From positions 1 to 18,189 of the forward strand of contig JAFQLG010000070.1 in assembly GCA_017414605.1 (NCBI GenBank): 18,189 nt of DNA, written 5' to 3'. Source of the DNA: Clostridia bacterium (GTDB taxonomy: Bacteria; Bacillota_A; Clostridia; Oscillospirales; CAG-272). Every line of letters starts with the position of its first letter. Within the stretch, counting starts at the first letter, position 1. This document shows positions 1-6,716 of the stretch, in pieces. The notes beneath the pieces were generated by a model. It did not search any database. It was not told the origin of the DNA and saw only the letters and a list, made by a program, of their open reading frames with translations. Made by a program: the position numbers and the translations under genes.

Positions 1-1101
1 ACCGAGGGTTGCAACGGTAAGAACCTGAGTCTGACCTCTGGTAAAGAGGCCCGAGCCGTGTGCTCTGGGGAGAATGTCAACCTCTGCGGCAAGACCTCTG
101 ATCTGGTTCATGGAACGACCGTCAACGCGCTTCTTGTCAACGAGCAACCAGCGGCGAACGATCTTCTTCTGGATCTTGTAAACGAGCTCGTCCATCATTG
201 AGGGAAGCTCGGGATACTCCTCGCCAAACTTTTCAAGAATTGCCTCCTTGATGGGGAACATTCTTGCATCGCGAACAGTCTTGTCGTCGGTGTCAAGTGC
301 GAACATAACGTCCTTCTCGCAGAAGTCGAAGATCTTGTCGAACATATCGTGGTCAAGCTCGCAGGAGGGATACTCGAACTTGGGCTTGCCGATCTCGTCA
401 ACGATAGCATTGATAAAGCCGAGAAGCTCCTTTATCTCCTTGTGAGCCAGCATGATCGCATCATACATAACCTTGTCGTCAACCTCGTTAGCGCCTGCCT
501 CGATCATAACGACCTTTTCCATGGAAGCGGCAACTGTGAGCTGGAGGTCGGAAACCTTCTGCTGCTCGGTTGTGGGGTTAACAACGAATTCTCCGTCAAC
601 AAGTCCGATGTGAAGACCGCCGATAGGTCCGTTCCACGGAATGTCGGAGATTGCAAGCGCGGTGGAAGCGCCGATCATAGCGGCAACCTCGGGAGCGCAC
701 TCGGGATCAACGCTCATAACGGTAAGAGAAAGAACAACGTCATTGCGAAGGTCCTTGGGGAAAAGAGGACGAATGGGGCGGTCGATCACGCGGCTGGTGA
801 GGATCGCCTTTTCAGAGGGCTTACCCTCTCTCTTGAGATAACCGCCGGGGATCTTTCCTGCGGCATACATTCTCTCGTCGAAATCAACGGAGAGGGGAAG
901 AAAGTCTATGCCGTCGCGAGGCTTTTCGGAAGCCGTTGCGCAGCAGAGAACTGCGGTCTCGCCATAACGAACGAGAACGGAACCGTTTGCAAGTCCTGCC
1001 ATTTTACCCGTTTCGAGAACGAGGGGGCGACCTGCGAGCGTGTACTTAAAGGTCTTGTAGTTTTTGAACTCCATCTGGGAGCTTACGATCGTAGTGGACA
1101 T
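1..1101 (-). CDS. pnp: Polyribonucleotide nucleotidyltransferase (PNPase), 3' end outside the window
   Basis: PNPase degrades RNA 3' to 5' by phosphorolysis, releasing nucleoside diphosphates, and acts in the cytoplasm as a trimer. The 367 visible codons begin MSTTIVSSQMEFKNYK. They cover the first RNase PH domain, with the family stretch DGIDFLPLSVDFDER and then RVIDRPIRPLFPKDLRNDV, then the all-helical linker domain, then the start of the second RNase PH domain (VDGRSMNQIRGLAAEVDILP, ending at RGQTQVLTVATLG). The rest of that domain and the KH and S1 RNA-binding domains lie beyond position 1. The start ATG at 1101-1099 follows a GGAGG ribosome binding site (1111-1115) at nine bases. The gene lies downstream of rpsO on the same strand, the classic order. 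I saw no promoter of its own, so it is probably co-transcribed with rpsO through the palindromic spacer. Family assignment is very secure. Confidence 0.97.
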   Translation of the reverse strand, partial: MSTTIVSSQMEFKNYKTFKYTLAGRPLVLETGKMAGLANGSVLVRYGETAVLCCATASEKPRDGIDFLPLSVDFDERMYAAGKIPGGYLKREGKPSEKAILTSRVIDRPIRPLFPKDLRNDVVLSLTVMSVDPECAPEVAAMIGASTALAISDIPWNGPIGGLHIGLVDGEFVVNPTTEQQKVSDLQLTVAASMEKVVMIEAGANEVDDKVMYDAIMLAHKEIKELLGFINAIVDEIGKPKFEYPSCELDHDMFDKIFDFCEKDVMFALDTDDKTVRDARMFPIKEAILEKFGEEYPELPSMMDELVYKIQKKIVRRWLLVDKKRVDGRSMNQIRGLAAEVDILPRAHGSGLFTRGQTQVLTVATLG

Positions 1102-1135
1102 TTTAATTTTCCTCCATTTTGATTTTTTATTTTAT

Positions 1136-1235
1136 CGCACGGAGTTTTAGAACTTAAATGCGGGTCTTGAAACGCTCGAAACACACGTTTTCAAGAGTAC
1201 AAGGCTCACATTTAAGCACTAAAATCACACGTGCG
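1136..1235. repeat. 100-bp nested inverted repeat in the rpsO-pnp spacer
   Basis: Four arm segments pair in order around one centre: CGCACG (1136-1141) with CGTGCG (1230-1235), TTTTAG (1145-1150) with CTAAAA (1219-1224), CTTAAATG (1153-1160) with CATTTAAG (1209-1216), and CTTGAAACG (1166-1174) with CGTTTTCAAG (1186-1195). The result is one long hairpin with small internal loops, about 35 bases upstream of the pnp start. In the pnp direction no T-run follows it, so it is not an ordinary terminator. In Escherichia coli the pnp leader carries a hairpin cut by RNase III and used for PNPase autoregulation; a similar role here is only inference. It could instead be a small non-autonomous palindromic element. 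Confidence 0.75.
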
Positions 1236-1263
1236 AGTAAGATTTTCATGTAACGGAAATCCG

Positions 1264-1372
1264 CACAAAAAGGTTCGAAGACAAGGCGTACCGAAGAAAG
1301 CAAAGCGAAGCCGTAGTAGCCCTACGGCGAGCTGATTTCGAGGAACAACGCAGTATTCGGAGCTTTTTGCAG
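1264..1372. repeat. Imperfect palindromic intergenic element, about 109 bp
   Basis: The centre is a perfect hairpin, CCGTAG-TAGCC-CTACGG (1311-1327). The flanks are imperfect inverted copies of each other: the left arm has AAAAAGGTTCGAAG (1267-1280) and the right arm read on the other strand has AAAAAGCTCCGAAT, followed in both by GCGT-like and GAAGAAA/GAAAT-like blocks. The GCGAAGCCGTAG ... CTACGGCGAGC centre with purine-rich arms resembles dispersed intergenic palindromes I recall from Clostridia, but that is memory rather than a search result. No second copy was seen in this window. It probably folds in the rpsO-pnp transcript. Confidence 0.6.
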
Positions 1373-1386
1373 GATTGGATTACAGC

Positions 1387-1427
1387 AAGAAGCGGAGTGA
1401 CAAGACATAGCAGCCACTCCGTTTCTT
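1387..1427 (-). terminator. Stem-loop directly after rpsO, possible weak terminator or 3' stabiliser
   Basis: AAGAAGCGGAGTG (1387-1399) and CACTCCGTTTCTT (1415-1427) form a 13-pair stem with one mismatch and a 15-base loop, nine bases past the rpsO stop codon. In the rpsO direction there is no clear T-run after it, so strong intrinsic termination is doubtful. It may protect the rpsO 3' end or allow partial read-through into pnp. Confidence 0.35.
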
Positions 1428-1436
1428 ATACAATTA

Positions 1437-1700
1437 TTACTTTCTCAGACCGAGCTTTGCAACGATAGCTCTGTATCTTTCGATGTCAACCTTCTGGAGG
1501 TAGTTGAGGAGGTTTCTTCTGTGACCAACCATCTTAAAAAGACCACGGCGGCTGTGATTGTCCTTGTGGTTACCCTTAAGGTGCTCGGTGAGGTTAGCTA
1601 TTCTGTAGGTAAGGATAGCGATCTGAACCTCGGGAGAACCTGTGTCACCCTCGTGAGTTGCGTACTGTTCAATAATTGCCTGCTTTTCTTGTGCTGTCAT
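1437..1700 (-). CDS. rpsO: 30S ribosomal protein S15
   Basis: S15 is a primary 16S rRNA-binding protein of the small subunit platform. The 87-residue product has the usual S15 length and ends in the typical basic LGLRK tail. Diagnostic stretches are [14 protein letters not shown] (18-31) and [20 protein letters not shown] (49-68). The start ATG at 1700-1698 follows an AAAGGTGA ribosome binding site. The reading frame stays open for 57 codons upstream, but that part is leader, not protein: it has no S15 similarity and spans the promoter-proximal untranslated region. A near-consensus promoter lies about 160 bases upstream, and pnp follows downstream. S15 commonly represses its own translation, and the leader here offers pairing that would cover the ribosome binding site. 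Confidence 0.97.
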   Translation of the reverse strand: MTAQEKQAIIEQYATHEGDTGSPEVQIAILTYRIANLTEHLKGNHKDNHSRRGLFKMVGHRRNLLNYLQKVDIERYRAIVAKLGLRK

Positions 1701-1702
1701 TT

Positions 1703-1771
1703 TCGTATTCACCTTTCGAAAATAAAATATTTTTTGCAAAATACGAGCTGCACCGCAACCGAGAGGGTGAA
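1703..1771 (-). promoter_or_regulatory. rpsO leader with pairings that cover the ribosome binding site
   Basis: In the minus-strand transcript, UCGUAUU (1746-1740) can pair with AAUACGA (1709-1703), which lies between the Shine-Dalgarno sequence and the AUG. Alternatively UUCACC (1771-1766) can pair with GGUGAA (1713-1708), which is the Shine-Dalgarno sequence itself. The two pairings overlap at the rpsO start side, so they look mutually exclusive. S15 autoregulatory leaders are known in several bacteria and differ in structure; S15 control here is inference. A further small hairpin, CTCCG-TTT-CGGAG, lies upstream near 1791-1803. Confidence 0.45.
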
Positions 1772-1859
1772 ATTCACGCTTTAGGTTATCTCCGAAACGG
1801 AGTTTTACGGGCGTGACTAAATAAGCCCCGTGAAGCCGTGCCGCCGTTATGCAGGTTAT

Positions 1860-1888
1860 ATTATAACACACGAAATAACATTTGTAAA
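1860..1888 (-). promoter_or_regulatory. Sigma-A type promoter for rpsO(-pnp)
   Basis: On the minus strand TTTACA (1888-1883), a 17-base spacer and a perfect TATAAT (1865-1860) lie upstream of rpsO. Transcription would start near 1853 and give a leader of about 150 bases. Both the match and the spacing are strong. Confidence 0.85.
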
Positions 1889-1946
1889 GAGGTTTTTCCT
1901 ATTTTTTGAAACTTTTTTGATATTTTACATTATATAGAAGAAAAAA

Positions 1947-2408
1947 TCACGTTTTTTTGTCGTTTGAGTGCAAAATAGAGCGATTTTCGAGGTCGTTTGG
2001 GACTTGATCTGCGCTCCTTTTTTCAAAGAGAGAGGGCAGTTTTGTAAAGAGCGTATATCCGCCCGACACCACGAGCAAGGCGCCAAAGAGCTTTCGCAAA
2101 AGGTCGGCGCTTATATGCTGACCGACAAGGGCGCCTATCGCCGTTCCCACAGAGGCGAAAATCGCCATAAATATCACGAGGCGCGCGCGCAGTCTTTTGC
2201 GCAGGGCATGAAATACCAGCGCCGCGCCCGCAGAAAAGACGAAAAAGAGCAGATTATAGCCGCGCGCGCTGATGGCGTTCAAGCCCTCTATCATAGTCAG
2301 CCAGATCACAAAAAGCCCTCCCGAGCCAACGCCGAGCCCCGACAAAACGGCAATGGCGAGAGCTGCAAGCGCGGATAAGATGCCCCGCGTCCAGTAAGCG
2401 CTATCCAT
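1947..2408 (-). CDS. Half-size TSUP (TauE/SafE) family membrane protein, second of a pair
   Basis: TSUP proteins are membrane transporters, often linked to export of sulfite or other sulfur compounds and organic anions; the substrate here is unknown. The product from ATG 2408-2406 is 153 residues (MDSAYWTRGILSALAAL...) with about four hydrophobic segments and a charged C-terminal tail. The glycine-rich loop GVGSGGLFVIW near residues 22-32 matches the loop repeated in both halves of full-length TSUP proteins. Full-length members have about eight membrane segments in one chain, so this is one half. It starts one base after the stop codon of the preceding half-gene, with GGAGC as ribosome binding site inside that gene's end, so the two are translationally coupled. 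The open frame continues 16 codons upstream, but that part overlaps the neighbour and is not needed. No strong terminator was seen after the stop, only an A6-T6 hairpin. Confidence 0.8.
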   Translation of the reverse strand: MDSAYWTRGILSALAALAIAVLSGLGVGSGGLFVIWLTMIEGLNAISARGYNLLFFVFSAGAALVFHALRKRLRARLVIFMAIFASVGTAIGALVGQHISADLLRKLFGALLVVSGGYTLFTKLPSLFEKRSADQVPNDLENRSILHSNDKKT

Positions 2409-2409
2409 A

Positions 2410-2784
2410 TCAGCTCCATAGCATGCGCGCTCCCGACCAGATGACGAGGGCGGCAAATGCTATCTGAATATAACCGCTTTTGATCTTTGAAAGTAAAAGG
2501 CTGCCCAGCGCTCCGCCCACCGCGGCGGGAATGGCAAAAAGCGAAAAGCCAACCGTATCTATCATTCCGCGCGCCGAATATATCGCGCAGGAGAGCGCAC
2601 AGCCCGGGATCATTGCCGCCTGCGAGTTGATATAAACGTCGCGGCGGTCGGGGAACTTGTCCTTGAGCAGAGCGGGCAGCGATAACGAGAGCAAAATGCC
2701 ACCTCCCGCTCCGATAAGTGAATTTATAAGTCCCGCCGCCGCGGCGATGACCGCTATTGCAACGTTGCCTATTTTACGCATCAT
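2410..2784 (-). CDS. Half-size TSUP (TauE/SafE) family membrane protein, first of a pair
   Basis: The 124-residue product (MMRKIGNVAIAVIAAAAGLI...) has about four membrane segments. The loop GAGGGILLSLSLPALL (residues 26-41) is the conserved glycine-rich TSUP motif, and YINSQAAMIPG (51-61) is a second recognisable family stretch. A good GGAGGA ribosome binding site (2796-2791) sits six bases before the first of two tandem ATG codons. The pair probably forms a heterodimer equivalent to one eight-segment transporter; this is inference from size and coupling. The gene diverges from ftsK. I could not find a convincing promoter for it in the shared 187-base spacer. Confidence 0.8.
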   Translation of the reverse strand: MMRKIGNVAIAVIAAAAGLINSLIGAGGGILLSLSLPALLKDKFPDRRDVYINSQAAMIPGCALSCAIYSARGMIDTVGFSLFAIPAAVGGALGSLLLSKIKSGYIQIAFAALVIWSGARMLWS

Positions 2785-2822
2785 TTTTTGTCCTCCAAAC
2801 GTGAAAAATAAGTCAAAATCTC

Positions 2823-2851
2823 TTTACAAGATAAAGAATATATGATATAAT
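2823..2851 (+). promoter_or_regulatory. Sigma-A type promoter for ftsK
   Basis: TTTACA (2823-2828), a 17-base spacer and a perfect TATAAT (2846-2851). Transcription would start near 2858, leaving a leader of about 114 bases before the ftsK start. It has the same -35 and -10 hexamers as the rpsO promoter. Confidence 0.85.
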
Positions 2852-2971
2852 TATTATAAGTTTAGGCTTCTTTTCGGAAGATGCCGAGATTTTGCCATTA
2901 TTGTTTGCAAAAATTGCCGCTTTAATGCATTATCGGATAAATTAAGAAAAAATTTGAAAGAGGACCCCAAC

Positions 2972-5827
2972 ATGCCTGCTCAAAAGAACAATAACAAAAA
3001 CGGCGCAAAAAACGCAAAACCGCAAAGAAGGGAAAACGCGGCATCTGCCACAAAGGCGGACAAGCCCTCGTTTGCTTATCAGCTGATACCCTATGTTTTC
3101 GCGGTCTTGGCAGTATTTTTAATGTTCTGCTTTATCGCAAACGCCTTTTGCAATCCGCAAAACTCGCTTGCGGGCGGAAAAGAGGGAGAGCACACTCTGG
3201 GTGTTGCAGGCTTCTGGATCTGCCAGATATTCTTTGGCATTTTCGGCCCTGCGGCTTATGCTATCCCCGTTATACTTTTCTGCTTCGTTGTGCTTTGGAA
3301 AAACTATAACAAGCGCGATTTCGTTGCTATCAACGCTATAATCGCTGTTATAACCGCGGTTTGCGCGGCAGCACTCATACATACCTTTACCTATGCGGGT
3401 CAGGGAAAGGACGCATTTGCCTTTGAGCTTGAGCTTTTCTTTGAGGAGGGCGCAAAGAGCATAGGCGGCGGTTTCCTCGGCGGCGTGCTTTCAACGGCAC
3501 TTGTTTATTGCTTTAACGTTGGCGGCGCGATATTCGTGCTCATCGCCATTCTCATACCCCTCATAACCTTCCTGGCAGGCACAACGCCTCTGGCTATTGC
3601 ACTCTGGATAATTGAAAAGGTCAAGGCGGCAATGGCGGAGCAAAAGGAGCTCGCAAAGGAAAGACGCGAGGAAGCTGCCCTTGAAAAGAAGGAGAGGGCA
3701 GAGGAGGAGCGCCTGGAGCGCGCGGCAATTCGCGCAGAGGAGCGCGAGGAGAGAGCGCGCGAGCGCGAGGAGGCAAGGCTTGAGCGCGAGGCAGCTCGCG
3801 AGGCTGCAAGAGCGGCAAAGCTTGAGGCACAGAATGCGCCCAAGGCACAGCCCGAAAGCAAAGAGCCGGCGGAGAATGAAGCTAAAGCTCCCGAAAAGAC
3901 TCCCGAAAATAAAAAGACCTGCAACATCTCCATTGATGGCGCGGGTGACGGCGAGAATACCGTTAAGCTCAACGTTTTCTCAAGCGACGAGATAGACCGA
4001 CTGGACGGCATAAAGGCAGAGCAACGTCGCGCATCACAGCCCGAGGATATTGACGAGGACGAGAGCGGCGCACAGCTGGTGTTCCCCGACACCAAGAGCT
4101 CCGGTGACGACACTTTTGTATTTATCGACCCCAAGGACGTTGCCAAAAAGACGCGCGGCAACAGCGCCGTTGACGATATGGCAAGCGACCTGTTTGACAA
4201 CGATTACGAGGTTGACACCGAAACGGGTGAGGTGTTCGTGCCTCTCGTTCAGGACAAGGGAATAAAGAGCGCGCGCGATTTTGAGGCGGCTAATTCCAAC
4301 AAAGAGGACGAATATTTTATTGGTGAAAAGCCCCCCGTTAAGACGCCTATCCGCGAATACAACTATCCGCCCGTTGACCTTCTTGAAGAGGGCCCCGGCC
4401 GCTACTCGAGCGACCCTGCCGAGATAGAGAAGAACGCAGAGCTTTTGCGTAACGTTCTGGCGGATTTCAAGATAAACGTAACCGATATAACCTGCTCCTG
4501 CGGACCTACGATAACTCGCTATGAGGTCAAGCCTGAGGCGGGCGTTCGCGTTCGCTCCATAGCTAACCTTGTGGACGACATCTCGTATGGACTTGCAAAG
4601 TCCGGCGTTCGTATCGAGGCGCCTATTCCCGGAAAGGCGGCAGTTGGTATCGAGGTGCCCAACGATAAGCCTGCGGCAGTTAAGCTGCGCACGCTCATTG
4701 AATCTCCCGAGTTCAAGAACCACAAGAGCCTGCTCGCCGCTTGTCTTGGCGCGGACGTTTCGGGCAAGCCCGTGGTCTTTGATATAGAAAAAATGCCTCA
4801 CCTTTTGGTTGCGGGTACAACGGGCTCGGGTAAGTCCGTATGCATAAACTCTATCCTTATGAGCTTGCTGTATCACTCCAAGCCCGACGAGGTAAAGCTT
4901 TTGCTCATCGACCCCAAAAAGGTTGAATTCAAGGTATATCGCGACGTGCCGCACCTGTGCTGCCGTATAATCAGCGATCCCAAAAAGGCTGCGGGCGCGC
5001 TCAATACCGCGGTAAACGAGATGGAAAAGCGCTTTGCTCTTATCGAGGAGGTTGGCGTTCGTAACATCGCGGCTTATAACGAGGTCACCAAGAATGACCC
5101 CGATAAGCCTTATATGCCCAGAATGGTCATCGTTATAGACGAGTTTGCCGACCTTATGATGACGGCAAAGGACGAGGTTGAAACGGCGGTCGTCCGTATC
5201 GCGCAAAAGGCGAGAGCCGCAGGTATACACCTCATCATCGGTACTCAGCGTCCCTCCGTTAACGTAATCACGGGTCTTATCAAGGCAAATATTCCCTCAA
5301 GAATCGCGTTTACCGTTATGTCGGGAATGGATTCCAGAATAATCCTTGACACCATAGGCGCAGAAAAGCTGTGCGGACGCGGAGATATGCTCTATGCTCC
5401 CGTTGGCGCTCCCAAGCCCGCGAGAGTTCAGGGCGCGTTCGTTTCGGACGATGAGGTCGAGGCTGTCGTTGAATACGTAAAGAACAACAACTATCCCGTA
5501 ATTTACGATCAGGATTTCGAATCCAGCATTGATAACGCCATGGCTTCCATCGGCAACGGCGGCGAGGGCATTGCCATTCCTCAGGGCAACGGCGCAGGCT
5601 CGGGTGACGAGGATTCCAAGTTCTGGGATGCCGTTGAGCTGGCTATAGACGCGGGCAAGATCTCAACCTCTTTGCTTCAGAGAAGAATTGAGGTTGGATA
5701 CGGCAGAGCCGCAAAGATCATCGACCGCATGGAAGAGATGGGCTTTGTAAGCGCTCCCGACGGTAATAAGCCTCGTAAGATACTCATCACGCGCGAGGAA
5801 TACGAGGAAAAGAGAATGAACGGCTAA
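2972..5827 (+). CDS. ftsK: DNA translocase FtsK/SpoIIIE
   Basis: An ATP-driven, septum-anchored DNA pump that clears the chromosome from the closing septum and, in spore formers, moves DNA into the forespore. The 951-residue product has four or more hydrophobic segments within residues 35-205, then an E/R/A-rich stretch (about 210-290) and an acidic disordered linker. The motor has a Walker A GTTGSGKS at 615-622 and a Walker B MVIVIDEFADLM with D723 and E724, followed by IIGTQRPSVNVITGLIKANI. The C-terminal winged-helix gamma domain starts at SKFWDAVELAIDAGKIS and reads oriented DNA motifs. The ATG at 2972 is preferred over the in-frame TTG at 2954 because AAAGAGG lies eight bases before it and within the longer version. 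It has its own promoter, and a strong hairpin follows the stop. Whether it acts as FtsK, SpoIIIE or both cannot be decided here. Confidence 0.95.
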   Translation: MPAQKNNNKNGAKNAKPQRRENAASATKADKPSFAYQLIPYVFAVLAVFLMFCFIANAFCNPQNSLAGGKEGEHTLGVAGFWICQIFFGIFGPAAYAIPVILFCFVVLWKNYNKRDFVAINAIIAVITAVCAAALIHTFTYAGQGKDAFAFELELFFEEGAKSIGGGFLGGVLSTALVYCFNVGGAIFVLIAILIPLITFLAGTTPLAIALWIIEKVKAAMAEQKELAKERREEAALEKKERAEEERLERAAIRAEEREERAREREEARLEREAAREAARAAKLEAQNAPKAQPESKEPAENEAKAPEKTPENKKTCNISIDGAGDGENTVKLNVFSSDEIDRLDGIKAEQRRASQPEDIDEDESGAQLVFPDTKSSGDDTFVFIDPKDVAKKTRGNSAVDDMASDLFDNDYEVDTETGEVFVPLVQDKGIKSARDFEAANSNKEDEYFIGEKPPVKTPIREYNYPPVDLLEEGPGRYSSDPAEIEKNAELLRNVLADFKINVTDITCSCGPTITRYEVKPEAGVRVRSIANLVDDISYGLAKSGVRIEAPIPGKAAVGIEVPNDKPAAVKLRTLIESPEFKNHKSLLAACLGADVSGKPVVFDIEKMPHLLVAGTTGSGKSVCINSILMSLLYHSKPDEVKLLLIDPKKVEFKVYRDVPHLCCRIISDPKKAAGALNTAVNEMEKRFALIEEVGVRNIAAYNEVTKNDPDKPYMPRMVIVIDEFADLMMTAKDEVETAVVRIAQKARAAGIHLIIGTQRPSVNVITGLIKANIPSRIAFTVMSGMDSRIILDTIGAEKLCGRGDMLYAPVGAPKPARVQGAFVSDDEVEAVVEYVKNNNYPVIYDQDFESSIDNAMASIGNGGEGIAIPQGNGAGSGDEDSKFWDAVELAIDAGKISTSLLQRRIEVGYGRAAKIIDRMEEMGFVSAPDGNKPRKILITREEYEEKRMNG

Positions 5828-5834
5828 AAATGAT

Positions 5835-5867
5835 ACAAGCCCTTTGCCCTGAGGGCAGAGGGCTTGT
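5835..5867 (+). terminator. Hairpin after ftsK, probable intrinsic terminator
   Basis: ACAAGCCCTTTGCCC (5835-5849) and GGGCAGAGGGCTTGT (5853-5867) pair along almost their whole length around a three-base loop, eight bases after the ftsK stop. The following T-run is short (TTTG), so some read-through into the lgt-like gene is likely; that gene has no obvious promoter of its own. Confidence 0.65.
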
Positions 5868-5894
5868 TTGCAACTATAAAAAGGGGGTAAGGAT

Positions 5895-6716
5895 ATGTAC
5901 CCAAATCAGATATTGTTAGGACTGACCGCCTATGACCTATGCCTGTGCATAGCGGTTGGCGCTTGCTTTTACATCTTCAGCGTCTATGCGGACAAATTAA
6001 AGATAGCGGCGAAAAACCAGACCTTTACCGTTATTTGCGGCATATTCGCCGTTGTGCTGGGATATGGCTCGGCGGTCTTGTTCCAGGCTTTCTACAATAT
6101 AAAAACGCGCGGCGAATTTATTATTGATGCAAGCACGGGAGCCACCTTTTACGGCGGACTTATCGGCGGCGCGGCGGTATTTCTTGCCATATATTTCTTG
6201 GCAGGTCATTTTCGCTTTAAGGAAGGCTCGCACAAGGCTTACTTTTTCCCGATAGCCAATTGTGTTGCCCCCGGCATCGCTCTGGCGCATGCGATCGGCC
6301 GAGTAGGCTGTCTTTTCGCGGGCTGCTGTCATGGGCAGGCGACAAAAGCCTGGTACGGTATAATGATGCACGGAAATCAGGGCTATCAGAAATACGTTCC
6401 GACACAGCTTATGGAGGCGATATTTCTCTTGCTTCTGTTCGGATTTTTAACGGTCAGAGTGCTTTGGCAAAAGGGCAAGGTCTATAACCTTTCATCATAT
6501 CTCGTCTTTTACGGAATATGGAGATTTTTCGTTGAAAATCTGCGTGCCGACTATCGCGGAGATACCGTTGTCGAGTGGTTAACTCCCTCACAGCTTACGG
6601 CGCTTTTGCTGATAGCGGTTGGCATAGCGCTGGTATTTGTTGAAAAATACGTAACGGATAGGGTGCCTGCGCCCGCAGTACCCAAGGCAGAGGAGAAAAA
6701 GAATGAAAAAGCCTGA
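5895..6716 (+). CDS. lgt: Lgt-family prolipoprotein diacylglyceryl transferase, divergent
   Basis: Lgt transfers diacylglycerol from phosphatidylglycerol to the lipobox cysteine of prolipoproteins in the cytoplasmic membrane. The 273-residue protein has about seven hydrophobic segments and a short charged tail. Family marks are GATFYGGLIGG, the HAIGRVGC loop (H132, G135, R136, G138) and WRFFVENLR near the end (R210, E214, R217). In standard Lgt the loop reads GRxGNFxN; here it reads GRVGCLFAGCCHG, so the first asparagine is C139 and two more cysteines (C144, C145) and H146 follow. This matches a divergent Clostridial subgroup as I recall it. It may be a true Lgt or a related enzyme. A GGGGGTAAGGAT ribosome binding site precedes the ATG. 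The 3' end overlaps the CPBP protease gene by 14 bases, so the two are co-translated. Confidence 0.8.
   Translation: MYPNQILLGLTAYDLCLCIAVGACFYIFSVYADKLKIAAKNQTFTVICGIFAVVLGYGSAVLFQAFYNIKTRGEFIIDASTGATFYGGLIGGAAVFLAIYFLAGHFRFKEGSHKAYFFPIANCVAPGIALAHAIGRVGCLFAGCCHGQATKAWYGIMMHGNQGYQKYVPTQLMEAIFLLLLFGFLTVRVLWQKGKVYNLSSYLVFYGIWRFFVENLRADYRGDTVVEWLTPSQLTALLLIAVGIALVFVEKYVTDRVPAPAVPKAEEKKNEKA

Noticed and set aside
349..1122. 257-codon open frame on the plus strand
   Set aside because: It lies fully antisense to pnp, which has unmistakable PNPase motifs; its sequence is a mirror of the pnp codon pattern.
1701..1871. 57-codon N-terminal extension of S15
   Set aside because: S15 is normally 85-90 residues; the extension overlaps the promoter and leader and is preceded by no ribosome binding site.
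3612..3995. 127-codon Arg/Lys-rich open frame on the plus strand
   Set aside because: It is a second frame of the G+A-rich FtsK linker; its basic composition follows from the repeated GAG/CGC codons.
4034..5230. 398-codon open frame on the minus strand
   Set aside because: It is antisense to the FtsK motor region. Long antisense frames are expected from the codon bias here, and its sequence shows no recognisable domain.
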